Assembly (NCBI RefSeq): GCF_021287135.1 | Contig: NZ_JAJTBB010000015.1 | Location: forward strand, 1 to 64,000 | Reading direction: 5' to 3' | Origin: Acidovorax sp. | GTDB taxonomy: Bacteria > Pseudomonadota > Gammaproteobacteria > Burkholderiales > Burkholderiaceae_C | DNA length: 64,000 nucleotides | Shown: positions 63,697-64,000 of the stretch, one piece after another | How the letters are laid out: each line of letters opens with the position of its first letter | How positions within the stretch are numbered: the first letter of the stretch is position 1 | Position numbers and translations under genes: made by a program | Notes under the pieces: model-generated | The model's input: the letters and a program-made list of their open reading frames with translations, nothing else | What the model was told of the DNA's origin: nothing | Databases searched by the model: none

Positions 63697-64000
63697 AGCA
63701 GAATCTCCGCCGCCAGCGGCGCATGGTCGGACAGCTTGTTCCAGGGCCGCTTGGGCAGCTGCAGCGGCGTGTGCACCGTGGCGTTGCGCACGTAGATGCG
63801 GTCCAGCGCTAGCAGCGGCATGGAGGCCGGAAACGTGCGCACTGCCCGCCCGAAGGCCTGCACAAACACCTCCTGCAGGCCGGCGCCGCGCTGCAGGATG
63901 GTGTGGGCACGGTGGCGCCAGTCGTTGAAGTCGCCGGCCAGCACTACGGGCTCTTCGGCGGGGAACGTGTTGAGCAGCTCGCACACGCGGCGCAGCTGGA
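63693..64000 (-). CDS. ybhP: Endonuclease/exonuclease/phosphatase family protein (YbhP-like), partial
   Basis: Only the C-terminal 102 codons are in the window; the gene continues beyond the right edge. The EEP catalytic region is visible as VVLAGDFNDW, with LDRIYV and the terminal SDHAPLAAE His. It precedes clsB as in E. coli. Substrate in the family ranges from DNA to phosphoinositides; not decided here. Confidence 0.8.
   Translation of the reverse strand, partial: QLRRVCELLNTFPAEEPVVLAGDFNDWRHRAHTILQRGAGLQEVFVQAFGRAVRTFPASMPLLALDRIYVRNATVHTPLQLPKRPWNKLSDHAPLAAEILL

Overview
The window looks like chromosomal DNA of a beta-proteobacterium of the Comamonadaceae, close to Acidovorax. This is inferred from very high GC, a tripartite-tricarboxylate (Bug/TctC) binding protein, an IPTL-CTERM type surface protein, dispersed palindromes carrying GGCTTCGACAGGCTCAGCC, and a second family of about 60-bp repeats. 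No rRNA, tRNA, CRISPR array, transposase or prophage was seen. The name of the genus is an inference, not a search result.

Positions 1-26200 hold a catabolic supercluster for a branched or isoprenoid-like acyl-CoA. On the + strand lie a TetR repressor, a PECR-like SDR, an acyl-CoA carboxylase beta subunit, an acyl-CoA dehydrogenase, an enoyl-CoA hydratase, a biotin-carboxylase/BCCP subunit, a second acyl-CoA dehydrogenase and a BKACE-family beta-keto acid cleavage enzyme. The order recalls the atu (acyclic terpene utilisation) operon. On the - strand follow a FadB-type fusion enzyme, a thiolase, a third acyl-CoA dehydrogenase and a complete Liv-type ABC importer whose operon carries an acyl-CoA synthetase. 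A second hydratase and a thioesterase close the region. Three near-identical 28-bp dyads, in front of the TetR gene, the third dehydrogenase and the Liv/synthetase operon, argue for one regulon. A lower-GC VapBC-like pair plus an unrecognised gene (10352-11959) interrupts it.

Positions 26400-33000 carry single genes: bactofilin, an IPTL-CTERM protein divergent from a LuxR regulator, a YciA-like thioesterase, an Atm1-type ABC exporter, a D-2-hydroxyacid dehydrogenase and a MazG-like pyrophosphohydrolase. Positions 33000-38900 form a lactate operon (lldP-lldR-lldD-dld) with two LldR-like operators. Positions 38900-41850 encode a DctPQM TRAP importer.

Positions 42100-47500 hold a LysR regulator, a sigma54-preceded amino acid binding protein and a GltIJKL-type glutamate/aspartate importer. 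Then come an RpiR regulator, an M20 peptidase, a Bug protein, pyrC, a DUF3025 gene and htpX with a good sigma32 promoter. The right end has an alcohol dehydrogenase, AraC and LysR regulators, an exported M20 amidohydrolase, an alpha/beta hydrolase, a COG2509-like flavoprotein and the ybhP-clsB-ybhN operon, with ybhP cut by the window edge.
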